Positions 22,475 to 29,488 of a stretch of DNA of 29,488 nucleotides are shown piece by piece. Positions within the stretch are counted from its first letter, which is position 1, and every line of letters starts with the position of its first letter. The DNA lies in contig JAJYOT010000020.1 of NCBI GenBank assembly GCA_021796015.1, positions 1 to 29,488 of the forward strand, written 5' to 3'. Both the position numbers and the translations under genes were made by a program. The stretch comes from a bacterium (GTDB lineage: Bacteria; Elusimicrobiota; Elusimicrobia; UBA1565; UBA9628). Below the pieces are notes generated by a model. It was not told the DNA's origin. It made no database searches and saw only the letters and a program-made list of their open reading frames with translations.

Positions 22475-23773
22475 ATGAAAGATTTATACATCAAATCAAT
22501 TAAAGGACGGCAAGTTTTTGATTCTCGAGGCTTTCCCACTCTTGAAGCCGAAGTCATTCTTGAAGACGGTTCTTTTGGCCGCGCGATAGTACCAAGCGGA
22601 GCCTCAACCGGCAGCCACGAAGCCGTTGAACTGCGCGACGGCGATAAAAAATATTTTCATGGAAAAGGGGTGACGAAGCCTCTTCGTTCCATCAACCAAG
22701 AAATCGCCTCCGCCCTCAAAGGAAAAGACGCCGGAGATCAGAGGCGTTTGGACGAAATCATGATTGCCCTAGATGGAACCCCTAATAAATCCAAACTCGG
22801 GGCCAATGCTATTCTGTCTGTCTCTCTCGCCGCTTCTCGCGCCGCCGCCGCTTCTTTAAAGACGCCTCTTTACCGCTACCTTCGCGAAGCCTTTAATCTC
22901 AAAATCGAGTCCTGGCTTTTGCCGACTCCCATGCTCAACGTCATCAATGGCGGCAAACACGCCGACAGCGGACTCAACATCCAAGAATTCATGCTAGTCC
23001 CGACCGAAGCCTTTTCGTTTATGGAAGCCCTTCGCATGGCTTCCGAGACCTATCAGACCCTTAAAAAGATGCTTGTCTCCAAAAATCTTTCCGTCGGCGT
23101 CGGTGATGAGGGCGGGTTCGCGCCCCACATCTCCACCCATGAGGAGGTTTTGGTTTTTCTGTCGGACGCCATCGCCCAATCAGGATACAAAGGGAAAATA
23201 AAAATCGCGCTAGATTCAGCGGCGAGCGAGTTCTACCAAAATGGGGCTTACGCTTTTGAATCAAAAAATCTCAGCGCCAGCGAAATGACCAGTCGCTATA
23301 AAAGCTGGCTTGAAAAATATGAACTCATCTCCCTGGAAGACCCTTTATCCGAGGATGATTGGACCGGCTGGAGGGAATTGACTTTAAAACTTGGGCATCA
23401 ATGCAAAATTGTTGGAGACGATATTTTCGTGACTAATCCCCAACGTTTAGAGCGAGGAATCAAGGAGAACGTCGCCAATTCCATTTTAATTAAGCTCAAT
23501 CAAATCGGAACTCTCACCGAAACGGTGGAAACGGTTTTGAAAGCTCAAAAAGCGGGATATTCTTGCGTGATTTCTCACCGCTCCGGAGAGACGGAAGATG
23601 CTTATATCGCCGATTTAACCGTAGCCCTCAACGCCGGCTCCATTAAATCCGGGGCCCCTTGCCGCTCGGAGCGCCTGGCCAAATATAATCAGCTCATTCG
23701 CATTGAGGAAGAATTAGCTCAAGAAGCCGCTTATTCAGGCTTCACGCCGTTTAAAATGAAGGCTACGGTTTAG
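22475..23773 (+). CDS. eno: Enolase (phosphopyruvate hydratase)
   Basis: This 432-residue protein is full length and converts 2-phosphoglycerate to phosphoenolpyruvate in glycolysis. Active-site segments are intact: [14 protein letters not shown]; the mobile loop [34 protein letters not shown]; metal ligands in [18 protein letters not shown] and [10 protein letters not shown]; the catalytic Lys within [27 protein letters not shown]; and [21 protein letters not shown]-like (here NQLIRIEEE). The ribosome binding site is poor (only 4 bases after the mutase stop), so translation may depend on coupling. The following gene is ftsB-like, an order also common in Proteobacteria. Confidence 0.97.
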   Translation: [432 protein letters not shown]

Positions 23774-23804
23774 TCGCTCGAAATTTTCCACCATTTAAGG
23801 CTCT

Positions 23805-24107
23805 ATGCTCCATAACCCCAAAAAATCCCGTTTCCCTAAGCGCTGGAAGAAATGGGCATGGATCTCCATCCTTATCGCCGCTTTTTTCATCAATCGCGGT
23901 TTTCGCCTTTTAGTTAGAAATGGGTTGGAATTACACAAAATCAATGTCCAGAAAGCCTTGCTGACCAAAGAGATTCAAGATCAGACGACCGAACTCAAAC
24001 AACTCTCCGACCCTTCAGCCTTTGAACTCAAAGCTCGGAAAGAATTGGATTTTATTAAAAAAGGAGAAATCGAATATCGCTTTACCCCGCCCCATAAGGG
24101 CTCGTGA
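23805..24107 (+). CDS. FtsB/DivIC-like septum formation initiator
   Basis: This 100-residue single-pass protein has a short basic cytoplasmic end (PKKSRFPKRWKK), a TM segment at about 17-30, a periplasmic coiled coil (LHKINVQKALLTKEIQDQTTE, about 42-70) and an FtsB-type end with ELKARKELDFIKKGEIEYRF, matching the family ARexLGmvkpGE pattern. FtsB bridges FtsL and FtsQ in the division complex. The position directly after enolase mirrors the conserved eno-ftsB order. It is followed by the lgt pair after 12 bases. Confidence 0.85.
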   Translation: MLHNPKKSRFPKRWKKWAWISILIAAFFINRGFRLLVRNGLELHKINVQKALLTKEIQDQTTELKQLSDPSAFELKARKELDFIKKGEIEYRFTPPHKGS

Positions 24108-24119
24108 CAAAATGATCCT

Positions 24120-24911
24120 ATGCACCCTATTCTCCTGTCTTTAGGCCGATTTCGAATTTATAGTTACGGCGTTTTAATCGCCATAGGCGGAGCTTTTTCG
24201 ACTATTTTCTGGCTCAAACATTGGAAGCCTATGGGTCTCAAAAAAGAAGACGAGGTCTGGCTTTTGGTGAACACCCTCATTCTCTCTGGTTTTATCGGGG
24301 GAAGAATTCTCTACGTGTTCCAATACGACCCTTGGTTTGGACGCGCGTTTTGGGGCGATCTATTTGCCCTCAATCGTGGGTTCTGCGTAATGGGGGCCAT
24401 TCTGAGCGTGATTTTGGGAATTTATCTTTATGCCCATTTTCTCAAACTTCAATTTTTAAGAACACTCGATTATGTTTGCCAAGCCGCTCCCCTTTGGCAT
24501 TTTTTTGGGCGTCTGGGATGTTTTTCCGCCGGATGTTGTTACGGTATCCCCACCGCAAAACCCTGGGGCGTCAAATTCACCAATCCTCAATCCTTGGTAG
24601 AACCCGATCTTTTGGGAATCCCCATTCATCCCACCCAACTTTATGAAGCTTTTGGAGAACTCGGCATCTTTTTCATCCTTTACCATTTTTTCTTAAAGCG
24701 TTTGGAGAAAGGAAAAATTAAACCCGGGGTTCTGAGCGCGGCCTATATCGGCGGCTACGGAGTATTGAGATATATTCTTGAATTTTACCGCGGCGACGCC
24801 CTCTGGATGCAAAGTCTGCCCATGACCCAGGTTCAGGCATTTTGCCTTCTGCAAATTTTGATCGCCGGAATTATTTTATGGAGGGTTCATCATGCATCCC
24901 ATACTATTTAA
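24120..24911 (+). CDS. Lgt-family prolipoprotein diacylglyceryl transferase, diverged copy 1
   Basis: This 263-residue polytopic protein has the Lgt layout: start MHPILLSLGRFRIYSYGVLI; GRLGCFSAGCCYGIPTAKPW (130-149), the counterpart of the Lgt signature GRxGNFxNxE in the variant GRxGCxxAGCCYG found in many non-proteobacterial Lgt proteins; GIPIHPTQLYEA (166-177); and LRYILEFYRGD (216-226). Lgt transfers diacylglycerol from phosphatidylglycerol to the lipobox cysteine at the inner membrane. The region normally carrying the (H/Y)GG motif reads FCVMGAILS (88-96) and lacks the glycine pair. This copy may have altered activity. It overlaps the second copy by 20 bases. Confidence 0.8.
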   Translation: MHPILLSLGRFRIYSYGVLIAIGGAFSTIFWLKHWKPMGLKKEDEVWLLVNTLILSGFIGGRILYVFQYDPWFGRAFWGDLFALNRGFCVMGAILSVILGIYLYAHFLKLQFLRTLDYVCQAAPLWHFFGRLGCFSAGCCYGIPTAKPWGVKFTNPQSLVEPDLLGIPIHPTQLYEAFGELGIFFILYHFFLKRLEKGKIKPGVLSAAYIGGYGVLRYILEFYRGDALWMQSLPMTQVQAFCLLQILIAGIILWRVHHASHTI

Positions 24912-25686
24912 TCTTGGTTTCATCAAAATCCCGACCTACGGAGTTTTAGTCGCCTTGGCCTACATTTCCTCCGTATTTTGGGTCAAACGCAAGATTTCCA
25001 TGATGCCCGGCATGACCGAGGATAAATTTTGGACCTTAATCTACGGGATTTTCTTTGGCGCAATTGTGGGAGGGAAAATTCTTTTCATTTTAGTTGAATG
25101 GAACGCATTTCGCTCCGGAGAATTTAGTTTCTTCCGAGATTTCCGCTACGGCTTTGTTTTCTACGGCGGATTTGTGGGCGGAGTCGCAGCCGCGATATTT
25201 TTTCTCAAGAGACTTAAGATTCCGTTTTTACCCTCGGCCGATTATTTTGCCTCCGCTCTTCCTCTAGGCCAAGCCATTGGCCGCTGGGGATGTTTGGCCG
25301 CCGGTTGCTGTTACGGAAAGCCGACGCAGCTCCCCTGGGGAATACGTCTAGGCGGAAGCCCGGAGAGCGTCACCCCGCCGGACCTTTGGGGAATTCCGCT
25401 CCATCCAACCCAACTTTATGAATCGGCGGCGGATTTTTCCATTTTTCTCTTTATTTCCTTTTGGCTGCTGCCACGCATCGAAAAAAAAGAAATCAAGGTT
25501 GGAACCGCATTCTGGACTTATATGCTCGCCTACGCTTTTGCGCGTTTTCTCATCGAATTTGTGCGCGGAGACGACCGCGGGTGGTCTTTTATGTCTTTAT
25601 GGGTGTCCCAATGGGTCGCCCTGGGATGTTTCTTAGCCGCGCTGATTGCCCTCTATAAGAATGGAATTAAAACCCAAGGCGCTTAA
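24892..25686 (+). CDS. lgt: Lgt-family prolipoprotein diacylglyceryl transferase, copy 2
   Basis: This 264-residue protein is paralogous to the preceding gene over its whole length: start MHPILFNLGFIKIPTYGVLV, GKILFI, FYGGFVGG (90-97), GRWGCLAAGCCYGKPTQLPW (130-149), GIPLHPTQLYES (167-178) and RFLIEFVRGDD (218-228). Unlike copy 1, it keeps a YGG motif at the position of the His-Gly-Gly of E. coli Lgt, so it is the better candidate for the active enzyme. About seven membrane segments are visible. Translation begins inside the last codons of copy 1 (20-base overlap), with GGAGG upstream in copy 1. Its own end overlaps the pseudouridine synthase gene. Confidence 0.88.
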   Translation: MHPILFNLGFIKIPTYGVLVALAYISSVFWVKRKISMMPGMTEDKFWTLIYGIFFGAIVGGKILFILVEWNAFRSGEFSFFRDFRYGFVFYGGFVGGVAAAIFFLKRLKIPFLPSADYFASALPLGQAIGRWGCLAAGCCYGKPTQLPWGIRLGGSPESVTPPDLWGIPLHPTQLYESAADFSIFLFISFWLLPRIEKKEIKVGTAFWTYMLAYAFARFLIEFVRGDDRGWSFMSLWVSQWVALGCFLAALIALYKNGIKTQGA

Positions 25687-26623
25687 ATTTCAGATCTTGA
25701 CTTTCATTTGTGAAACGCCCGGGTTAAGGCTCGATCGTTTTCTCGCCGCACGAATGCCTGATTACTCAAGAACCCAACTTCAAACCTTTATTGAAGATGG
25801 ACGCGTCTCAGTTGAGGGCCGCGCGCGAGCATCTAATTTTAAGCTTAAAGGCGGAGAAAAAATAGAAGTTTCTTTTCCCCTTCATTCTTGGAACGAAGTC
25901 TCCGCTCGAGATTGGATTCTCCATGAAGATCGAGACATCCTTGTCATTAATAAGCCCGCGGGAATCATCATGCACCCATTAAATAATTCCTGGACGGCTA
26001 ACCCGGAAACCATTCTATCGGAAAAAGAACCGAGCGTCGCTGGAATTTTTTATCATTTAAGGCCGGGAATCGCCCGTTCCGGCGTTGAACGGATCGGAAT
26101 TGTCCATCGTCTGGATCGTCAAACCAGCGGGGTTCTTTTGCTGGCCAAAAACAGGGAAGCCGAAAAAAATTTAAGGAGGCAGTTCAAGGATCATTTGCTT
26201 TATAAAACCTATCGCGCGATTACCCGGGGAAACCCCCGGCAAAAACGCCTGCGCGTGACCGCCCCCATCGGACACGCCGGAATGTCCCGCAATTTTGTCG
26301 CGACTCCCTTTGGAAAACCCGCCGAGACGGGATTTAAAATACTCAAATCCGCAGCTTTGGCCGCCTTGGTGGAAGCCCGTCCCCTCACAGGCCGGACGCA
26401 CCAAATTCGCGCGCATCTGGCTTTCGCGGGATTTCCCGTCGCCGGAGATTTTCTCTTTGACAAGGGAAATCTTTCTCCCGCTCCTCCGCGCCTCATGCTT
26501 CACGCCTTTGAAATCACCCTCTCCCATCCGCGAACAAAAAAAGAAGTCACCTTTCGCGCGCCCATTCCCGAGGATTTTAATGATTTCTGGAAAGAGTGCC
26601 TCAAAGTCAAGGAAAGTCGTTAA
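25661..26623 (+). CDS. RluA/RluD-family pseudouridine synthase
   Basis: From ATG 25661 the product is 320 residues; an in-frame TTG at 25646 is possible. It overlaps lgt by 26 bases. An S4 RNA-binding domain is first (about 21-67: LRLDRFLAARMPDYSRTQL and VSVEGRARASNFKLKGGEKI). The catalytic domain follows with VINKPAGIIMHP, HRLDRQTSG (catalytic Asp at 152), KTYRAI and RPLTGRTHQIRAHLAFAG, ending RLMLHAFEITLSHP. S4 plus this order is typical of RluD, which modifies helix 69 of 23S rRNA. The target here is inferred from architecture only, since RluC and RluA relatives look alike. Confidence 0.88.
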   Translation: MELKPKALKFQILTFICETPGLRLDRFLAARMPDYSRTQLQTFIEDGRVSVEGRARASNFKLKGGEKIEVSFPLHSWNEVSARDWILHEDRDILVINKPAGIIMHPLNNSWTANPETILSEKEPSVAGIFYHLRPGIARSGVERIGIVHRLDRQTSGVLLLAKNREAEKNLRRQFKDHLLYKTYRAITRGNPRQKRLRVTAPIGHAGMSRNFVATPFGKPAETGFKILKSAALAALVEARPLTGRTHQIRAHLAFAGFPVAGDFLFDKGNLSPAPPRLMLHAFEITLSHPRTKKEVTFRAPIPEDFNDFWKECLKVKESR

Positions 26624-26670
26624 AAACCCAAAACCCAAGAAAAATTCAGGCTCTCTAAAGAAAGTGAAAT

Positions 26671-26679
26671 TGCTAGAAT
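26671..26679 (+). promoter_or_regulatory. Extended -10 element upstream of accB
   Basis: TG-C-TAGAAT (TG at 26671-26672, TAGAAT at 26674-26679) forms an extended -10. No good -35 is seen. The identical nine bases TGCTAGAAT occur upstream of the ECF sigma gene at 10320-10328. A small GCGGA/TCCGC hairpin (26688-26704) follows, just before the GGAGG ribosome binding site. Confidence 0.5.
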
Positions 26680-26714
26680 GACCTAGGGCGGAGATATTTT
26701 CCGCTGGAGGAATC

Positions 26715-27107
26715 ATGAAAACCGAACAGGTAAAAGAAATTCTCAATTGGGTTAAGACAACCGATTTGACTTCGGTGGCCCTCAAAGAAAAAGGCTCTGG
26801 ATTTTCATTTACAACTTCCGAACACGCAGACGAATCTTTCGCGGAAATGCCGCCCGCCCATTATCAGTCCGTAACGGCTCCGGCCATTGGCGCTTTTCGT
26901 TGGTCTCGCCCCGGCCATCCTCAAAAAGTGGAGGAAGGAACTTCTCTTTTGGCGGAAGAAACAATTGGATATATTGAAACCCTCCCTGGGAAAACAATTC
27001 CGGTCAAGGCGGGGTCTTCCGGGAAAGTTATTCGAATTTTAGTGGAAGATTCCAGCCCCGTCGCTTATGGACAAGCTCTGGTCTTTATCGAACCGGACGG
27101 AAAATAA
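26715..27107 (+). CDS. AccB-like biotin carboxyl carrier protein lacking the AMKM biotinylation motif
   Basis: This 130-residue protein has the BCCP layout: an N-terminal helix and strand (VKEILNWVKTTDLTSVALKE, like E. coli AccB), a short linker, and a C-terminal biotinyl fold (VTAPAIGAFRWSRPG, then SSGKVIRILVEDSSPVAYGQ and ALVFIE). The hairpin that carries the biotinylated lysine, normally (I/V)EAMKMMN, reads IETLPGKTIPV (87-97). Compared without gaps, glycine occupies the lysine position and a lysine (93) is one place later, without flanking methionines. Standard biotinylation therefore looks lost or changed. GGAGG 4 bases upstream supports ATG 26715. accC follows after 2 bases, so it is genuinely in an acc operon. 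It may be a non-biotinylated paralogue, a variant substrate for the biotin ligase, or a pseudo-carrier. Confidence 0.8.
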   Translation: MKTEQVKEILNWVKTTDLTSVALKEKGSGFSFTTSEHADESFAEMPPAHYQSVTAPAIGAFRWSRPGHPQKVEEGTSLLAEETIGYIETLPGKTIPVKAGSSGKVIRILVEDSSPVAYGQALVFIEPDGK

Positions 27108-27109
27108 CC

Positions 27110-28465
27110 GTGTTTAAAAAAATTCTTATCGCCAATCGCGGCGAAATCGCGGTCAGAGTCATTCGCGCCTGCCGGGAAATGGGCATTCAATCTGTCGCCG
27201 TTTACTCCGAGGCCGACCGGGAATCGATGCATGTGAGGCTGGCGGATGAAGCCTACTGCATCGGCCCGGCCCCGGCCAAACAGAGTTATCTTAATTCCGA
27301 AGCTCTGTTAACCGCCGCGCTCTTAAGCAAGGCCGAAGCCGTCCATCCGGGGTATGGGTTTTTGTCCGAGAACGCGGATTTTGCCGAGGCTTGCGTAAAA
27401 CAAGGACTAGTCTTTATCGGCCCTTCAGCTACGGCCATCCGCAAACTAGGATATAAAAGCACCGCTAAGGCCTTGGCCCGAGAAGCAAAAGTTCCAGTCG
27501 TTCCCGGCACTCAAGGTCTGGTGGATGAGCACTTTATGAAAGAAGCCATGGCCGTGGGTTTTCCAGTCATGGTTAAAGCCGCTTCGGGCGGAGGCGGAAA
27601 AGGACTGAGACTCGTCCGTGATCCAAAAGACTTGGAAGCCCAACTCAAACTCGCTCAAAGCGAGGCCCAAGCCGCTTTTGGAGACGGTTCGGTCTACATC
27701 GAAAAATTTATTGAACGCCCACGACACGTGGAGATTCAAATTGCCGCCGATAATTTTGGGAATGTCGTCGCATTTCCCGAAAGGGATTGCACTGTCCAAA
27801 GACGCCATCAAAAACTCATTGAAGAATCTCCCTCTCCCAAGGTCACTCCTGAAATTCGCTCTCGAATGCAGGAAGCGGCTAGAAAACTGGCCTTGGCCGC
27901 AAAGTATTCTAACGTGGGAACCGTTGAGTTTCTTTTGGGACCGGATGGAAATTTTTATTTTATCGAGGTCAACACCCGCCTTCAAGTGGAACATCCGGTC
28001 ACGGAATCGGTCACGGGTCTTGATCTGGTCAACACCCAGATACGTCTGGCCGCGGGCGAAAAATTGGCCTTTGATCAGGCGCGAGCTTCGGAAATTCATT
28101 TTCACTCAATCGAGCACCGCATCAACGCGGAAGACCCCGATTTCAATTTTGCACCCTCTCCCGGGAAGGTTTCTGAAGTCATTTTCCCAGGGGGTTGCGG
28201 AGTGAGACTCGACACCCATCTTTACTCCGGATACACCGTTCCCAGTTTTTACGATAGCTTAATCGCCAAACTCATCGTTTTTGCCTCCGACCGGGAAAAT
28301 GCCGTCAAACGCAGTCTTCGGGCGCTATCGGAACTGGAAACCGCAGGAATTAAAACCACGCGGGACTTTCACAAAAAAGTTCTTTCTCACCAAGATTTTT
28401 TATCCGGAAATTTCGATACCTCCTTTGTTGAAAAATATTTTTTACCGAATTCTTCAGGACACTAA
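27110..28465 (+). CDS. accC: Biotin carboxylase subunit of acetyl-CoA carboxylase
   Basis: This 451-residue protein is full length and carboxylates the biotin of BCCP using ATP and bicarbonate. The ATP-grasp core is intact: ILIANRGEIAVRVIRAC (5-21), HPGYGFLSENADFA, Lys116, Lys156, the glycine loop ASGGGGKG (158-165), ERDCTVQRRHQKLIEESPS with Lys235, and EVNTRLQVEHPVTE with Glu286, Asn288 and Arg290. The start is GTG at 27110, 2 bases after accB. The intact active site contrasts with the missing lysine motif in the partner encoded just upstream. The C-terminal B domain ends normally. The end overlaps the presumed start of the PAP2 gene. Confidence 0.96.
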   Translation: MFKKILIANRGEIAVRVIRACREMGIQSVAVYSEADRESMHVRLADEAYCIGPAPAKQSYLNSEALLTAALLSKAEAVHPGYGFLSENADFAEACVKQGLVFIGPSATAIRKLGYKSTAKALAREAKVPVVPGTQGLVDEHFMKEAMAVGFPVMVKAASGGGGKGLRLVRDPKDLEAQLKLAQSEAQAAFGDGSVYIEKFIERPRHVEIQIAADNFGNVVAFPERDCTVQRRHQKLIEESPSPKVTPEIRSRMQEAARKLALAAKYSNVGTVEFLLGPDGNFYFIEVNTRLQVEHPVTESVTGLDLVNTQIRLAAGEKLAFDQARASEIHFHSIEHRINAEDPDFNFAPSPGKVSEVIFPGGCGVRLDTHLYSGYTVPSFYDSLIAKLIVFASDRENAVKRSLRALSELETAGIKTTRDFHKKVLSHQDFLSGNFDTSFVEKYFLPNSSGH

Positions 28466-29087
28466 GAAATACTTTCTTTTTATTTCTTTAGCGCTTCCGT
28501 GCTTGCATCCAAGCGCGTTATGGTCCTGCCCCAACCTCATTGATTGTTCCCCCCAAACTCCGCATATCAGCGGTCCTTGGGCTATTTTCACCACGCCTTA
28601 TTTTCCAATGGCAATGACCACTCTGACGGCCGGAAGCGCGATCTGGGACGGAGCCCAGACGCGATTTGGAAAAACTCTTTGGCAGAGTCTAGATTCCGCA
28701 GTCATTGCCTCCGTTTCCAACACCGGACTCAAGTACGCCTTTCAAAGAGCCCGCCCAACCCAGGATATGGGGGCTAATGCTTGGTTCTCGGGGCCCCAAA
28801 GCCAAAGTTTTCCTTCAAGCGACGTCTCCAATACCGCGGCTTTGGTTTCTCCTTTTATTTATGAATACGGAAGCGACCATCCGATGGCCTATCTTCTCGC
28901 CCTCTTACCCGTGGCGGATGCCGCCGGGCGCATTGAAGCCCGCGGACATTATCCCACCGATACTATCGGCGGCATGGCCTTGGGTTTCGCCTCGGGCTGG
29001 GCGGCCCGGCATTTTTTCAAGTCCCCGTTTACGCTTCAGATTATTCCCGGACGGGATTGGTCGGTGGGAATCTCAAAGAAGTTTTAA
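28428..29087 (+). CDS. Exported PAP2-family phosphatase-like protein
   Basis: The chosen start is TTG 28428, giving 219 residues with a plausible signal peptide (KKYFLFISLALPCLHPSALWS). It overlaps accC by 38 bases and has no clear ribosome binding site, so the start is uncertain; the frame is open to 28281. PAP2 motifs: KYAFQRARP (102-110, motif 1), FPSSDVSN (128-135, motif 2) and GRIEARGHYPTDTIGG (167-182, motif 3 with Arg168, His174, Asp178). The motif 2 histidine of PSGH, the general acid, is replaced by Asp132, a variation also seen in some exported PAP2 proteins with PSGE/D. Family members hydrolyse phospholipid or isoprenyl phosphates at the outer face of the membrane. The substrate is unknown here. 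Confidence 0.75.
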   Translation: MKNIFYRILQDTKKYFLFISLALPCLHPSALWSCPNLIDCSPQTPHISGPWAIFTTPYFPMAMTTLTAGSAIWDGAQTRFGKTLWQSLDSAVIASVSNTGLKYAFQRARPTQDMGANAWFSGPQSQSFPSSDVSNTAALVSPFIYEYGSDHPMAYLLALLPVADAAGRIEARGHYPTDTIGGMALGFASGWAARHFFKSPFTLQIIPGRDWSVGISKKF

Positions 29088-29488
29088 GCGGCGGAATTTT
29101 CCAGATTAAACTGAAACGTCGTCCCGCCGCAAACTAAAATATCCCCGTCTTTGAGCGAAACCGAAGCGAAGACCTTTTCGCCATTTAGAACAGGATACCC
29201 GGGAACGACCGCGATTAATTGATATCCCTCCGATTTTCGATGAACGGACGCGACCACTTCCGGGGCGGATCCGAAAAGGCCCGTTCCCTTGATGGGAATT
29301 TGTACTCTCTCGGATTTCCCGATATAAGTCGAAAGCCCTTTAAGTTCATATTCGGGTTCTCCGGCCAAACCTTTTAAAACCTTTAATACGGCAGGTTTGG
29401 AAGGAGCCTTGGCCGATCGAGAGAGAATCTGGGATTGTTTTTCCGGAGTCAAAAAAATGGTTTTATCCTCGACGGCAGGAGGTATCGA
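29084..29488 (-). CDS. FHA-domain protein (5' part beyond right edge)
   Basis: The minus-strand frame is open to the window edge, upstream of the TTG at 29450-29452, so this is a C-terminal fragment of about 134 residues. After a Pro/Lys-rich linker (ILSRSAKAPSKPAVLKVLKG), an FHA fold is visible: YELKGLSTYIGKSERVQIPI, ASVHRKSEGYQLIAV, PVLNGEKV, and LKDGDILVCGGTTFQF at the end. FHA domains bind phosphothreonine peptides. The usual GR and SRxH residues are altered to GK and SVHRK, so phosphopeptide binding may be weakened. The stop overlaps that of the convergent PAP2 gene. No function is proposed beyond protein contact or signalling. Confidence 0.75.
   Translation of the reverse strand, partial: SIPPAVEDKTIFLTPEKQSQILSRSAKAPSKPAVLKVLKGLAGEPEYELKGLSTYIGKSERVQIPIKGTGLFGSAPEVVASVHRKSEGYQLIAVVPGYPVLNGEKVFASVSLKDGDILVCGGTTFQFNLENSAA

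Noticed and set aside
24120..25686. Two lgt frames as one frameshifted gene
   Set aside because: Each frame is a full-length Lgt-like protein with its own start and both HPTQLYE and GRxGC motifs, so this is a duplication, not a frameshift.
26171..26785. A 204-codon minus-strand reading frame
   Set aside because: It is antisense to the pseudouridine synthase, crosses the accB promoter and start, and has no recognisable motif.
1..29488. CRISPR array, insertion sequence, prophage genes or rRNA
   Set aside because: No regularly spaced repeats, transposase or integrase motifs, phage structural genes or rRNA-like sequence were seen on reading both strands.

Overview
The window looks like chromosomal DNA of a diderm (Gram-negative) bacterium with roughly 50% GC, tightly packed genes, many 4-base ATGA stop/start overlaps and several TTG/GTG starts. 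An LPS-type outer membrane is supported by LpxK, a heptosyltransferase-like GT9 enzyme, LptF and LptG. The mix of type III glutamine synthetase, a PorV-like/LysM outer-membrane protein, an RseB-like sigma-factor circuit and two adjacent Lgt paralogues fits an uncultured lineage such as Elusimicrobiota or Omnitrophota better than a classical proteobacterium. That placement is an inference from gene content only.

Layout. 1-4090 (+): envelope sugar and lipid A operon (GT2 tail, polysaccharide deacetylase, GT9, lpxK, DUF3108-like), closed by a perfect 25-base inverted repeat. 4161-7011 (+): compact three-gene unit of an outer-membrane barrel with coiled coil and LysM, an inner-membrane protein with a degenerate receiver and a beta-propeller, and a PilZ-like protein. 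7025-7098 (-): tRNA-Cys. 7261-10087: accessory-looking segment with a polytopic membrane protein and a hipBA module, ending in an AT-rich spacer with a near-consensus sigma70 promoter. 10359-13772 (+): ECF sigma factor, zinc anti-sigma factor, RseB-like sensor, short RadC and a lipoprotein. 13779-19855 (-): lptG and lptF, then peroxiredoxin and Mrp, then type III glutamine synthetase. 19933-20847 (-): unnamed DGHHK-motif protein with its own promoter and inverted repeat. 20998-26623 (+): phosphohexomutase, enolase, FtsB-like, two Lgt paralogues and RluD-type pseudouridine synthase. 26715-29087 (+): BCCP-like protein without the usual biotinylation motif, biotin carboxylase and a PAP2-family protein. 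29084-29488 (-): FHA-domain gene running off the right edge.

How the genes work together. Most of the window concerns the cell envelope: LPS core and lipid A synthesis, LPS transport (LptFG), lipoprotein maturation (Lgt), division (FtsB), envelope stress sensing (ECF/anti-sigma/RseB) and a possible outer-membrane-to-peptidoglycan tether. Housekeeping metabolism (enolase, phosphohexomutase, glutamine synthetase, biotin carboxylase) is interleaved. The points most worth a second look are the BCCP-like protein whose biotin-acceptor motif is replaced, the barrel-LysM / pseudo-receiver-propeller / PilZ unit, the tandem diverged Lgt pair, the sigma circuit joined to RadC, and the unnamed DGHHK protein. 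No CRISPR array, insertion sequence or rRNA gene was seen.
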